Positions 11,233 to 23,829 of a stretch of DNA of 64,000 nt are shown here, one piece after another. Under the pieces are notes generated by a model that saw nothing but the letters and a program-made list of their open reading frames with translations, searched no databases and was not told the DNA's origin. The position numbers and the translations under genes were made by a program. This DNA comes from Prunus persica (lineage: Eukaryota; Streptophyta; Magnoliopsida; Rosales; Rosaceae), in the NCBI RefSeq assembly GCF_000346465.2, contig NC_034011.1, forward strand, positions 15,624,721 to 15,688,720, in the 5' to 3' direction. The stretch's first letter is position 1, and each line of letters begins with the position of its first letter.

Positions 11233-11242
11233 AATAAATAAA
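11233..11242 (+). terminator. Poly(A) signal of thaumatin-like gene 2
   Basis: Overlapping AATAAA hexamers about 60 bp after the stop, matching the arrangement after copy 1 with a short deletion in between. Confidence 0.6.
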
Positions 11243-11931
11243 TTTCCTGGATCTTGACACATTGTTGATGTCAAGAATTTGTAATGCAGACGATCAAATA
11301 AAGGAATAAATGTTTGGATTTTATTTTCGTTCATGGCTTTCAAATTTTTGTTTCCTTCATTTCCTTATACGATGCATTATTTCCAGCAACAAAGCATGAG
11401 CATAATATAAAGAGAGTTAGCTGCAAACTGAAATGGTTATCAAACGGGAGTTTAAATACGGATTGTAATTTTCTGTCATGGCTGGTAAGGAATAAGCATG
11501 GCCATTTACGAAACCATAAAATGAACAACACTGAGAAACACAAGTATGGCCATTTCAAACAGACTACAAATAACTTCATATTCCAACAATGAATCAATCA
11601 ACAGCACCCATGGCCATTTACGTTTGCAGCATCTGAAGGTAGATCATCTAATTAATGTTAGAAGGATAATAGTTTCTTAAGTTATTTATTAAAAACAATC
11701 AATAGACAACCACCAGAGAGTGTTTTGGTGAATTAGAGACAAATTTTGTTTTGGAAAAGATGATTACTTCTCAATGCTTGACGGCTGCATATTGCTAAAA
11801 TATGAATATGGTTGAATACTTTAAGTTGTATTTTTCTCCAGAAAGGGATATATAGGAGTTTACAAAGGTGTTTTATAAAGAAATAGATACAGTAAATCAC
11901 CATGGCATACAAGGTCAATTATAGACAAAAA

Positions 11932-13739
11932 TGTTTTTGGAGAAGATGATTATTTCTCAATGCTTGAGGGCTGCATATGACCCCCTCCGTGAAGAGGGTG
12001 AACATGAAAAAGTTTTTTTTTGGGCTCCTGGTGTGTTTAGGTAATAAATAATTGATATTAAAGAGGGAGGAGAGAGAAATATAAAATTAACGAGTGTTTG
12101 TTAAAAAAAAAAGAAAAAAACTAAATTTGATTTGTCAGATTTAATCTCATTCATCGATAGCAAGCTAATCCAATAGTGTGAAACTTGTGTCAAAACTTGT
12201 GTAAGAAAAATATCTATTTAAACTCTAACAAAAATGGCGTTTTTCTAATAAACATCATCATGGTTTGTTAGAAGAATTTTCAAAGAACACATGGTCATGC
12301 TTGTGGCATCTTACCTATTCTAGTCATAATTATAAGAAAGTTGGTACTTTCCGCAATGCTGCAATGAGGAAAACAAATACAAGTGTTTAATTTCATGGGC
12401 TGTTTTTCTAGGCAAGTCTTATTTTTGGGCTTGTCCAATTTTATGGGGCCTATTTTTTGTCATGAGAATTTTTTCTTGGTGGGAGTTATTTTTGGAGCTT
12501 AGACCCACTTTTGCCATGGGAAAGGGTAAGGACAAGTAATGGTGGTTACTATTCATGTGAATAGTATATGCCCAGCAATATTTTTGTTGCTTTTCCACCC
12601 AATACCATAGAAACCCAAGAACAATTACTATTCACATAGGATTTATTTTATTTATATGTACGAGATTAATAAAAAAATAAATTAATAGGTATGTATTAAA
12701 AAATATATATTATGTATTTTTTGGTAATTTTTTTTTTTAAATTCAATTTTTTTGAAATTATTTTATTCGTTGACATCCGCGCCCTCAGGCAACAGCTTGG
12801 TCTATTCTTGCCTTCGGGTCTGCCCAATCTTGGTGGAGCCCACCATTTGCCCCGACTGGATTTGATCGCTGGAGTGGGTTTCTTTGGCCTGGGGGGCCTT
12901 TGACTCTAGCCTCTAAAGAGCGCCAAGGAACTCTAATTTTTCAATATGAAACTAATTTCAACTCCAACATAGCTTGCAATGCCTGCTTAGCCAACAATTT
13001 CTAAGTTTTAATTTGCAGATGCTCGTTTCATATGGTTTTGGAGGCATTCCTATTCTTGTGTTGTGTATGAACCAAAAGACGGATTTCTCAATTTTTTCAC
13101 CCCTTCATTACATTTCAAGCCAAACCAACGTATAGCGTTGAAATAGCAGATGTCTTCTTGTGTTTGTCTCTCCATCGCTTTTGCAGGTCCGTTTTTCAAA
13201 CTATTCTCACACAGCACAGCATCCTTCCCAAATACCCTTTCTGTTGAATTTTAATTTTCTTATTTACTTTCCAAACAATAGATAAAATTACAATAACCCC
13301 CTCGACAAACAAATTAAACTCTTTCGATCGTAGACAAGAGTGTGGGCAAAGTGATTTGCCATTCACAAACATGAATATATCTTTTCTTTCAAATGGTTGG
13401 TGTGTTTCATATAAGCAACGACAAATATTAGATTCTCTAGCTGTAGCTGGATTAGAGGATGGGAACCTAGAGAAGTAGATAGCAGAAGGATGTTATGAAA
13501 TATCGCATCTTGATGAGCAATCTTTTCACCACATATTATGTTCTATGATAAAGAATTTCAGTCTTGGTTCGTATTTAAATCAATGTGTTGCTACCATATA
13601 TATCTTTCTTTTCAATAGTTGTCTCAGACATCCTAAAAATTGCAACAAGAACTAGGAGAAGACTCTTGGATATAGTAAGGAGAGATACATATAGAAAACC
13701 ACATGAGATACATATAGACTTTTTGATATATATATTTAT
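11932..13739. other. Intergenic DNA, no gene recognised
   Basis: AT-rich, with one GC-richer patch at 12,770-12,900 that carries no convincing frame. The phrase around 13,640-13,700 (aggagaagactcttggatatagta) recurs at 24,480-24,510 beside the small Copia element, so part of this is a dispersed repeat. Confidence 0.6.
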
Positions 13740-15060
13740 TTATTTATTAATTTAAACTTATGTATATAATATTTTTTGGCTGGGTTCGGAAGACGGGGAC
13801 GCTATTACCATTCCTGGCCCGAACCCACTAAGAAATATTTTTTCAAGAATTTCCTTACTCATACCCAATATTTTTAATTGCAAAAAACCCTTAAATAGGT
13901 CCTATTGTTACACATGCAAAAAATAAATAAAACGTGTGTACGGGATTTACAGAGTAAGGATGAATTTGACGAAGTGAAGTGGATAGAGATTGTTGAGAAA
14001 AGTGGGTTAGGTGGAAATGAGTGGCTAGAGTAGAGAATCCTTATATGAGTTTCGTTCAAAATGGGGTATGTGAATATGTTTTCTTAACCAACCGCATGCG
14101 TATTATGACAGTTCTATCTCTCACTCAGAATTCCCAAATCATGTGGTCATTCAAGCCAAGAGGCCCACAAAATTTAGAGACCCAATCCAATTGAAGACAA
14201 AACAATATCTCAAGTAGGTAGAACGTTGAATCACAATAATGCTAAGTGCATCAAATTTGAGTTCTAGATGACTGAATACGTAAGGTCATAAATATTTAAT
14301 TAATCAATGCTCACAAAATCATGTGGTCATCCAAGCCAAGATGCCCACAAAATTTAGAGACCCAATCCAATTGAACCAACAACAAAATCATAGAAGACAA
14401 TAAAATATCTCAAGTAGGTAGAATGGGCCCATTCACAATAATGCTAAGTGACACCAAAATTTGTGCATCAAATTTGAGTTACAGATGACTTAATACGTGA
14501 AGTCATAAATATTTAATTAACTAATGCCAACTTAATAAGAATATGATTTAGTTAATTTATATTGAGAAGAAGATTAAAAACCTTAATGAATTAACAAAAA
14601 GTTTTGCAGCTCGCCCTAAACAATTAAGCTTGCTGTTGTACTTACCATCGTTCCCACCATCACAAATAAACGAAATCCTTGAGCTATGTACTATATATAT
14701 TGATTTGTATGGGCGGCGTTTGGCATAAGCAAAGTGAGCGACCGCACAAGGTCACACTTTAAAAGGAGGTTCCACTTTAAATATTAATTTACATTAATAT
14801 GATGCTGTAGCTTAATAATTATATTGATTTAATAACATTAATATTCACTTTTCATTTGTCTTTCAATATCAAATAAGGAAAGTTTGGCCTCATAATAAAT
14901 ATTATTTTATCTCTTATATTAAGAAGATAATATTAATGTTCATTTTCCTATTCCTATTTAATATTGGTTTTCATGACTTTGTATGCAAATTTTTTTCCAG
15001 CCGCATGTATCTTATTTTTTTTATTTTTTGCAATCTTCAGCCTTCAGCCTTCAACCACTC

Positions 15061-15062
<2 letters not shown>

Positions 15063-15097
<35 letters not shown>
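15063..15097. repeat. (CT)n microsatellite
   Basis: A 35-bp CT run. The equivalent tract in TSA block 3 is at 55,369-55,410. Confidence 0.9.
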
Positions 15098-15102
<5 letters not shown>

Positions 15103-16663
15103 CTCAGATTTTGTTTTTCTTATATATTTTGTATATTATTATTTTTTTTCTTGATTATTGATAATTAGTAATTTGATGATAACAAGATTTTGATTATATA
15201 GTTTGATTACTTTTTATAATTTTTCGTTGAAGACTTTATTTTAGGAGGCTTTCTTGTTGTTTTAGTACAGGACCCCTAAAATCTCAGAGCAGCTGCCAAG
15301 GGTGGAGCTATCAAGGGGCTGTACTGGGCTTTAGCATGGTGTTGAGCTTCACTTTAGGCTTAAATGTATAAAGAAATGCAGTACAATTAAATATTAGCCT
15401 ACTCCCTCATAGCGACACATAGTACATTTTTTTTTCCTCAGCCAACGGAAATGTACAAGATCAGACAAACATAACTTACAAAAAGATTAAAAAAAAGGAA
15501 AAGTAAAACATTAGAACATTAAAATAAAACAACTTACACTTTTTTCCTACCCCATTATTGTTTGTCGTTGGTCAAACTCAAGTACAACTTTAATATATTA
15601 GAACATCATTAAATCAATGGTACCAAGCTCCGAATGTTCCCCAATCTGCATGCAATCTAAGATAGTACATCACCTTTATTTCTCAAGTTTCTTATCTTTA
15701 TTCATTGGTTGTTTGTTTGCTAATTAATTGGCTCCAATTTTTAGTTCTACTGATTAGTGATTTTTTTGGATTTGGTTGTACTTATTTGTGGTAGTGTTTG
15801 GAAAATGAATTTCTAAATTTAACTAGACTATAGGCCTCGTTCGCGTTTAGTTATGCTGTTTTTGGGCTTTCGTCCCCCAACCAAACAAAATTTGAATTAT
15901 TATATATTATATTATAGTAGAAGTCAAGAAAAAAAAAATTTGCTAGGCCCTAAATAAATTCTTGGTTCCGCCATTGACCGCCGCTGTTTGTATCTGTAAT
16001 AATTTTACAATATAGAAAAGCAAAAGCTAGGGATTTGATGTAGTTTCTGATCATGGTGAAGGATCATTGACTGGCGGAGAAACACATTATTGATTGTTGA
16101 AAGGAAGGGAAGAGAAGGAAAGGGGATTTATAGGGTATCTGATTCTCTTTCTAATTGTTCTTGCTGCCCTTGAGGAGAATATCATGTGGTTGTTATAGTG
16201 ATATATCTCGAAATTCCGACCTTTCGGTTGGCAACCCAGCTGAGGTGCTGTACTCTAAACTGTAAGATTGTTACAAATGCAAATGAATAGTACCAAGTTT
16301 CGTGTTTGTATTTATTTCGGTTATTTGTGATAGTGGGAACGATCATACGAATACAAGTTGGGTTTTGATTAATTAAATTTTAAGTTTTATCCTAATCCAG
16401 GTTGAAATTGGTTAATTAAATGTTTATGTCATGACATGTGCACGCATATCACTTGAGACTCAAAATTTGGTGCATCAATTTGGCATGGCTAGCACTACCA
16501 GAAATCAATAACACAAATTTCTTTTCTTATGAAATTAACACAAAATAATATCACAACTAAATCCAAACATACGTGGTACATAGTACAGTCGAATGCTGCT
16601 AATTAAGCATGCATGTTACAGCATAACACAAAGTGCTTTCACTAAAAATTTCATAATTAAATG

Positions 16664-16898
16664 TCATCCAAGGAGTGCAGATGTGAAAGACTTGGTGAAA
16701 GTTTCAAGTGCTTTCAACCCTTCTTTAGGAGACTTGGGTTCCCCCAACACCTTCACAATGGCACTACCAACAATAACACCATCTGCTTCCCACTCTGCTA
16801 TTTGTTTCACATGTTCAGGCTTTGATAGCCCAAAACCAACTGCCACAGGCTTGGTTATTGCCTCTCTAATTTCCCTTAAAAGCCTCGGAACTTGTTCG
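16664..16898 (-). pseudogene. TSA: Tryptophan synthase alpha fragment, cut by Copia
   Basis: On the minus strand this encodes only about the last 78 residues of the TSA protein, ending in the same SALLG as the gene at 29,202. It includes the late barrel elements VAVGFG and VGSAIV that hold the substrate phosphate in the family. The reading frame stops matching exactly where a Copia LTR begins (16,898/16,899). The part encoding the N-terminal three quarters, with both catalytic residues, is not found on the far side of the element. One residue of the conserved EWGADG run is changed to Glu. It cannot be functional. Confidence 0.9.
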
Positions 16899-17105
16899 TG
16901 TCAAATAAAGTGGGTAGAATATTTTCATATTATATTTCATTCTTCAAAAGGAGGTATTTATAATACAAGAGTACAAACTCTAGTAGGGTTATACTAGGAA
17001 ACTAAGATAAAGTCCTAATTACATAATATCTATATAAAAGGAAATAAATAGAATCATAATATATTAGGAAGTAAATCTCCTAATTACACTAGGATCTCGC
17101 TAACA
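16899..17105 (-). repeat. Copia LTR (3' LTR of minus-strand element)
   Basis: A 207-bp segment beginning TGTCAAATAAAG and ending CTAACA on the plus strand (TG...CA). On the minus strand it is directly preceded by the polypurine tract TTGAGGGGAAG, as expected for a 3' LTR. It contains a TATA-like TATTATAAATA on the minus strand. The matching 5' LTR is absent. Confidence 0.85.
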
Positions 17106-19230
17106 CTTCCCCTCAAGTTGGAGCAAAGATGTCGCACATGCCCAACTTGTCAAGCAAGTTAAGGAAGTTAATGGTAGAAACAACTTTTGTAAGGACATTG
17201 GCTAATTGATACTCAGAACTGATGAACGGGAAGGAAACAATCTTCACATCCAACTTCTCTTTAATGAAATTTCGATCAACCTCCACATGCTTTGTACAGT
17301 CATGTTGCACCGGGTTATGTGCAATTGCAATCGCAGCCTTATTGTCACAATATAAATCCATAGGTTTCTTAAGTTCACAGCCAAGATCTCTCAATAATCT
17401 CCTCAACCATAGCAACTCACATACGCCATGGGCCATCCCACGATACTCAGCCTCAGCACTAGATCGAGATACCAGCTTTTGTTTCTTGCTTCTCCAAGTA
17501 ACAAGATTACCACCAACAAACATAAAATACCCAGACGTAGAACGCCTATCAGTAGCTGAACCTGCCCAATCAGCATCTGTGTATCCTTCCACATCTGTAT
17601 GACTATACTTAGAAAATATTAACCCCTTGCCAGGAGTTACTTTGAGATATCTCAAAATATGCATCACAGCTCCCATATGGTCTTCACTAGGTGAGTGCAT
17701 AAACTGACTCACTACACTCACTGCATATGTAATGTCAGGATGTGTATGAGCTAAATAAATTAATTTCCCCACAAGCCGTTGATAGCGCTCCTTATCAGTA
17801 GGAATTTGATAAGGATATAACTCCAACTTGTGATTCTGTTCACTAGGAGTATCAATTGGTTTACAATCCAACATTCCAGTTTCTGCAAGTAAATCCAAAA
17901 TATACTTCTTTTTAGACAAGAAAATACCATGCTTAGATCTAGCAACTTCAATCCCGAGAAAATACTTCAAGTCACCTAATGATTTCATCTCAAACTCAGA
18001 CGCCAGATATTTTTGGAGACTTTGTATTTCTGTCTGATCATCTCCAGTTACAATCATATCATCAACATAAATTATTAAAGCTGTCAATTTACCTTTACGG
18101 CGCTTCAGAAACAAAGTATGATCCGAATTACTTTGCACATACCCAAATTTCTTCATAGATGTAGCAAATCTTCCAAACCATGCTATTAGAGATTGCTTCA
18201 ATCCATACAAGGACTTCCGCAATCTACATACAACACCCTCTTTAGAGGTCACATGAATACCAGGAGGAAGATCCATATAAATCTCTTCCTGGAGGTTGTC
18301 ATGTAGAAATGCATTTTTGACATCAAACTGCAATAAAGGTTAATTATGGTTAGCAATAAGGGATAAAAGCACATGCACAGTATTGAGCTTCGCCACTGGA
18401 GCAAATGTCTCCAGATAATGCACTCCATATGTTTGCGTATACCCCTTGGCTACCAATCTAGCCTTGTAACAATCAATGGAACCATCAGCCTTATGCTTCA
18501 AAGTAAACACCCATCTGCATCCAACAGCTTTCTTTCCTTATGGCAAAGGAACTAGATCCCACGTCTTATTCTTGTTTAAGGCATCCATTTCCACAGTCAT
18601 GGCATCCGTCCATTTAGGATTAGATAAAGCATCCTGCAGCTTAGGTGGCACACATACACTATATAATTGACACAAATATGATGCATGTGACTTAGATAAA
18701 CGATGAGTTGTGACATAATGGCTAATGAGATATTTCGATTTGGCGTGTATATCAGGAGAATATTGTACTTTGGGTTTCCCACGAGTAGTTCGTAGGGGTA
18801 ATTGATAAGTAGACATAGACAGATCATCAGAAATTAACTCACTTGACTCAATATCACGATTGGACTGGGGCAATGGCAGGGCAGATGGGGGGTATTATAT
18901 TAAACTCGTCTTCGCAGGAAACACATGGAATAACATTAGTTGACCCAGGCGACCGGTCGCACCCATTTGGGTGACCGGTCATTTTCAGCCTTTCAACACC
19001 CGGATCAGCGTCAGGCGACCGGTCGTTTCCAAGCAGAGTGTATCATCGTCAGGCATCAAGTCACGCGACTGGTCATGTCCATCTGGGCAACCAGTCGTTT
19101 CTAGGTAGAGTGCGTTCTCTTTTGCTCCAGACTTGTGCGACCGGTTGCTATCTACTGAGCGACCGGTCGTTTTCTCTCCGAGTGTATCATTTGTATCATC
19201 CTCACCCACTTCTCTAAGTTAAAGATCCTG
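17106..19230 (-). pseudogene. Copia retrotransposon pol remnant (RT and RNase H)
   Basis: The minus strand reads, from about 18,870 down, the integrase-RT linker, then the reverse transcriptase with the catalytic YVDD motif (near 18,075). The Copia RNase H domain follows (DADWAG, SSAEAEY, CDNKAA), and the frame ends APT-stop at 17,113. The long frame 17,113-18,333 has 406 codons. Upstream it is broken by stops near 18,340 and 18,538. Gag, protease, integrase and the 5' LTR are missing, so this is a 5'-truncated dead Copia copy. It entered the TSA gene in block 1 and shares the tail pattern of the element at 24,558. Confidence 0.9.
18949..19170. repeat. Array of GCGACCGGTCG palindromes
   Basis: Seven copies of a palindromic decamer, gCGACCGGTCGc or close variants, at about 18,949, 18,973, 19,015, 19,065, 19,088, 19,137 and 19,159, spaced 20-50 bp. 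They lie in the minus-strand Copia linker region and translate there as repeated TTGR units in an open frame (19,209-18,985). It may be a repeated peptide linker or simply a tandem expansion. Confidence 0.75.
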
Positions 19231-19689
19231 CAATCCGATATTCTCCAATTTACTCCCCTTCTCCCCCTGAATTGGAGAGGAGGGAGAAACATAATACAGT
19301 ATGTGTATGTGTGTACATGTGTATATAAACACATATATCGCAATATACCATTTTATGCCTCAATGACGTTCTTCGTATATAAATATATAATTATGAATTG
19401 TTGTATGTATAATTAAGAGATACTATTTTGTACTAATTTGTGGTGAGTATGTACAAGTCAATGTACTCTAACTTAATACGTATAAACAATATGCCGGCTA
19501 TGTTGTGGATAAGTAATTAAGTCTTTGTTAAATTGAAAATGATCAATCCTAATTCAATTGAGACCTTATCATCCACATTCTTAACATTTTTTCAAAATAA
19601 TGGCAAGGAACATCTACTTTTTAACCTACATAAAATAAGGCAGAGATTTATTCATTTTAAAAGGGAATTTAGTAATATGATTTTTAAAA
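19231..19689. other. AT-rich DNA, no gene
   Basis: Contains TG/TA-rich simple sequence at 19,300-19,340. Neither the lost 5' half of the Copia element nor the left end of the next CACTA element can be identified here. Confidence 0.6.
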
Positions 19690-19863
19690 ACCTTTGTGCG
19701 ATGAAAGGACATCCTACGTGGCACAAAAGGTTGAGGGACAGAGTTACATGTTGCACATATGCTCTTTGAGCGACGAAACGTAATATGCATCGCTCATAAT
19801 GTCTTTGTGCGATGACGGACACTTCGTCGCAATTTGGTATAACTGTGGCGGCCTAGGGCAGAG

Positions 19864-19888
19864 GGTTTAGGGTTTAGGGTTTAGGGTT
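19864..19888 (+). repeat. Interstitial TTTAGGG telomere-like repeats
   Basis: Three consecutive plant telomere-type TTTAGGG units directly beside the GCGCGACG motif array. The corresponding place in element B (44,009-44,051) has four or more units. Confidence 0.9.
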
Positions 19889-20297
19889 CACAGATCAGGG
19901 TTTCTGTTTTGCGCGACGCTGGGATTCGTCGAGCAAAGAGGCCAAAATATTTGGCGGAACTAATACCTTATGCAATGATTTTCTCAATCTCGTCGCGCAA
20001 AGAGGCGAAATCTTAAGCGGCATTTCGACGTTGCGCAACGGTTTTATCTTCTTGTCGCGCAAAGGTCTAAAATTTTGGGCTGCATGAAGACCTTGCGCGA
20101 CGGTTTTGTCTTCTTGTCGCGCAAGGGTCTGAAATTATAGGCGGCATGACGGCCTTGCACGACGGTTTTTATTTTTTCGTCACGCAAGGGAAGAAAAAAA
20201 TTATGTTGCGCGACGGTTTTGGTCATTCGTCGCACAAGGTTATGTAATTTTCTGAGAAAACACAACAGACCCCTCATTTTTTCTAACTCTTCCCTTC

Positions 20298-20298
<1 letters not shown>

Positions 20299-20374
<76 letters not shown>
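20299..20374. repeat. (TC)n microsatellite in the tnp1 leader
   Basis: A 76-bp uninterrupted tract just upstream of the probable tnp1 5' UTR. The same position in element B holds a 39-bp tract. Long Ser-Leu or Arg-Glu frames across it are artefacts. Confidence 0.95.
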
Positions 20375-20376
<2 letters not shown>

Positions 20377-21264
20377 GATTGGCCCTAATGCCATAACCAC
20401 CACATCATACCTCCTCAACCCACAAAACTCCCTTCCGCCACAACCCCTTTGAAGCCCAGCCGTTTCGCTGCAGTCACCGTCACGCCTATCGCTGCAAAAT
20501 CGCGGTAATTGGGCCAATTTTCACCGGGAGAATTCTTTCTCCTCCGGCCACGAAACCAGACGTATGAGGTATGCTTTCTTGGTTTTGGTATGTCGATTTG
20601 TAGCTTTAACTTTGGCCGGTTTTTGAATTCAATTTTTGGCCACTTCCGGCCATTTTTCGGGATAGGCCCAAGAACAAAAGTGGGTCCAATTCATGTTCTG
20701 AACCTAGGGTGGGAAGCTTGGCCCTTAATATTGAGAATGTCATGTCAACTATCGTTATCGCTTTGGCCGCCACGCGCTGCCGTCCTGTGTGGCAGTGTGT
20801 GGGTACTGTAGCAGAGGGACATTGTGTCCCACTGCAATCCCCTAGTTGTCACGAGCGCGTAGGTGTGTTTGGATTTCAATTTGGTTACCGTTTCAGTCTC
20901 GAACGGATTTCTCCTATTGTGCTATTTTCGGGTTTGTTATGTTCGGACCGTTGGATCGAACTCAAATCACGTATGTTGTACCTTGTATTTCTAGGATCGT
21001 ATAGGATTCGACGGATTTTCGATCAGAGTCCTAGATACTCCGATATCGCTAACCCTAGAGCAAGATATGCTTTAATTAAAATTAGTTAAGAATGTTAAAG
21101 TGGAATAATTTTTATGTTTGTTAATAATTCTGATATGTTTTTGTTTTATTAGTTGTTGAAATATTTTTATTTTATTTTATTACATGTTAACCCAATTAGA
21201 TTAACTATGTTACATGCTTTACCTAATTTTTAAAATAAATGTTACATGGTGTTGTTAGGGCAAG

Positions 21265-23068
21265 ATGTCAAACCTTATTAGACGCCATAAGGCGGTGACC
21301 ACTGGACAGATTCGCCTCCTCTAGCTCAGCCTTCTTCTATCACTGCTCCAGCACAGATGGACCATATGCCCTGTGGTCTCGCGGTCTCCCATGCCCCGGC
21401 TTCATCAGCGTCATCTGTGGCGCAACCTCTTAACGCTAGACGTCATCACCTCCCCCCCAGCATAACCGATATAGCATCAACAAATGGTACTGGTGCGTCG
21501 GGGTCCCAACCAGGTAAAGATTGCCTTGAACTCCATCTGTTTTTGTCCAACATTTTTGTATGATTACTATTGAACGTATACTTTATATTTCTTTACAGCT
21601 AGGAAGAACACCCGGGGACCTTGTCAGCAGTTGAAGACGGCAAAGGTCACCCGAATGACCAACAGTTGTATCAGTATCGGATACGACGCGCGGCATCGGG
21701 CTGCACCCTATGACATTGGTCACGTCGTTCGGACCTATTGCTTGATCAAATGGAGGTCTTGGAAGGTCATGCCTGAGGAGATGCGGATGGAGGTGCTCGG
21801 ACACTTGTCGGTATGTATCCTACCTTTTAAATGTTTTTCTTTCAAACTTTCTATATTTCTATTACTTAATGTATATAATTCATTTATTGCAGACGAACTA
21901 CAATCTAGAGGACCTCGACGACTAGTTGGTGGCTTACGTCAACAGACTCTTTGCTGAGAGGTACAAGCAATGGAAGAGCGACCTGCACCACAATTTTTAG
22001 GCATTTGATGATTCGCAGGTCGCTCTTCACGAGGGTTGCCCGAAGGAGCTTGAGGGGCGAAATGATAGTTGGGCGTGGCTCTACGGTCATTTTGAGGAGT
22101 ATGATTATGTGGTATTTTTTTTAATAATTAAGTTGAACATTATTACACGTTTTTTTAATAATATTTATTTATTTATATTTCATTTCAATTTCAACTAATA
22201 CGTTTATTTTTTGTATAGCAAAAGGTGGCGAAAGCAAATAAGGGCAATAGGAACAAGAAGACGCTTCCCCACCGTTCAGGTTCCAGGCCATTCTCATATA
22301 TGATGGAGGCGCGGCGGCGGGTAATAATAAAGTCATTTGTATTAAATTTTTAATGTCATTAATATATATTTTTTTTGTACTAACAATTTTCGTCTCTTGT
22401 TCAATTCAAGGGGGAGGGGGGGAGGGTCCGAATTCCTGGAAATCAACGTCTTTGGCGACGTTTATGTTCGACCTGGCAATGAGTTGGCAGAGTCCCTTCA
22501 TGTAAGTATTATTATATTAATAATTCTATGCATCAAGTTCATAGTTACTATATGAATGTGTAATAAATATTTTATGTATGTCAAACAGGCGACGATGCTG
22601 GAGAAGAGCCAGTTGGTTCTGCAGGAGTCCGTCTCCCAACTTTCTCCTGATACTCCACTCGAGTCCGTGGATCCTCCACAGGATGCCGGGTTTCAAATCC
22701 TGATGGAGACCTTGGATCAAACTCTTGGGAGGAGGCCAGGGACATATTGTCGAGGGATAAGGAATGCCAGGCGACAGGAACCTATAGGCCCTTCATCGTC
22801 GCAGTCAAACCAAGTGACTACTTTGACAGCAGAGGTGGCTGAGCTTAAGACCCAACTCGCCCCGTATAGTACCCAGATGGCAGAGACGTCACAGCTTCTG
22901 TCGTTGATCGTTCGGTCCGGCTTTCCTGCTCCGAATGTTGGTCCCTCATCCACCTCCGACTCTATCCAACCCAAGCTTGGCAACCACACCTCTGCCCCTG
23001 TTGACCATGTCCAGACCTTCGAGCCGCATGTGCAAAACGATGACATAGATTTTGGAACATTGTTTTGA
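21265..23068 (+). pseudogene. CACTA tnp1-type gene (plant En/Spm transposase family), element A
   Basis: The start ATG at 21,265 opens MSNLIRRH, shared with element B. Exons separated by GT-AG introns then give a conserved block (KVTR...GHVVR...KWRSWKVMPEEM at 21,640-21,810). Next come LEDLDD...YVNRLFAERYKQWK (21,900-21,980), a GRNDSWAWLYGHF segment (22,040-22,105), a VYVRPGNE piece (22,460) and the last exon 22,590-23,068 ending NDDIDFGTLF-stop. The last exon has a Thr/Leu-rich heptad-like stretch. The layout fits the Transposase_24 (Ptta/En/Spm) proteins that accompany tnp2 and are thought to bind subterminal repeats. Stops at 21,923 and 21,998 break one exon. Confidence 0.75.
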
Positions 23069-23295
23069 TTATTTTTTGCTTTCTTCATTATATTTTAAAC
23101 ATTTTTCTTGTATTATATATATTTTTATATATATATAATTTTTTTTTTCTTCTGAAATTTGGTTTTCTCTTCTTTACATTATTTTATTGCAATTTAATTT
23201 TATTAAAAAAATATCCTAATTTTCTTTACAAAATATAAAAAATTAAAAATTAAAAAAATTAAAAAATATTTTAATTAAAAAATATATATAATTTT

Positions 23296-23829
23296 GTGCG
23301 ACGAAAACTTGTCGTCGCGCTAATTCTCTTTTGAAATATATTTTTTGCGCGATGAATGATTTCTTCGTCGTGTATAGGTGGTCCAAATGTTTGTGACACC
23401 AAGATATCTCTCGTCCCTACAAATGCGAGCGACGATTACTCACCGTCGCGCTGAGAATGCATGACGAAAAACTTGTTGTCGTGCAAATGCGTGAGAGACG
23501 AAAGTTTCGTGCGACATGTATCTTTCGTCGCGCGGAGATCTGACACACGAAGGATTCTTTCGTCCCCAAAATATTGCGCGACAATCCCTCCCGTCGCGCT
23601 GAACATGAGCGACAAAGTGTGTATGGTCGCGCAAATGTTGGCGAGTCGTACAGTATGTGCGAAATATGTTGCCCCGCCGCTATTTTCGCGCGACCAATGG
23701 ACTGTATTTGTCGTGCAAAGCCTTTCTTCACAACCTTTGCACCATTGACTGTGCGCGACAAAGTTTTTGTCGCGCTTATTTTTGTGCGACGAAAATAATT
23801 CGTTGCGCAATTTGTAAAATGTAGTAGTG
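23296..23829. repeat. Right subterminal array of CACTA element A
   Basis: About ten TGCGCGACGAA-like motifs, alternating with the reverse TTCGTCGCGCA, at intervals of 20-60 bp, running into the terminal gtagtagtg. In this superfamily such arrays are the binding sites of the tnp1-type protein. Confidence 0.8.

Larger units (their letters stand above)
8505..11931. repeat. Duplicated block, unit 2 (thaumatin-like gene)
   Basis: Collinear with 1-3310. Differences from unit 1 include a much shorter CT tract and an insertion (or unit 1 deletion) around 9830-9985 in the distal promoter. There are also small indels in the region 9400-9480, a longer intron, and a lost stretch in the 3' UTR. High identity across introns and flanks indicates a fairly recent duplication. 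Confidence 0.9.
13740..16898. repeat. TSA duplication block 1 (downstream flank plus gene fragment)
   Basis: Matches 54,475-56,380 over most of its length and 28,255-29,440 in part, always beside a TSA coding sequence on the minus strand. It includes a CT microsatellite (15,063-15,097) that is also present in block 3. Relative to block 3 it has an extra piece of about 690 bp between roughly 15,295 and 15,985. This is one of several segmental copies that spread the TSA gene. Confidence 0.8.
19690..23829 (+). mobile_element. CACTA (En/Spm) element A, tnp1 only
   Basis: The right end is clear: 23,296-23,829 carries many TGCGCGACGAA-type motifs in both orientations and finishes ...tttgtaaaatgtagtagtg, the same terminus as element B at 48,157. 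The left part (19,690-20,240) holds the same motif array but no CACTACTAC terminus, so the left end is lost or too decayed to see. Between the arrays lie telomere-like repeats, a CT tract and the tnp1 gene, collinear with 44,009-48,157 of element B. No tnp2 is present, so it is non-autonomous. Confidence 0.8.

Noticed and set aside
12712..12903. 63-codon frame in the GC-rich patch at 12.7-12.9 kb
   Set aside because: No motif, no splice context, and composition alone explains the open frame.
19690..20240. Regular GCGCGACGAA motifs looked like a CRISPR or tandem satellite array
   Set aside because: Motif orientation alternates, spacing is irregular, spacers are not unique inserts, and the array ends at CACTA termini in a plant genome.
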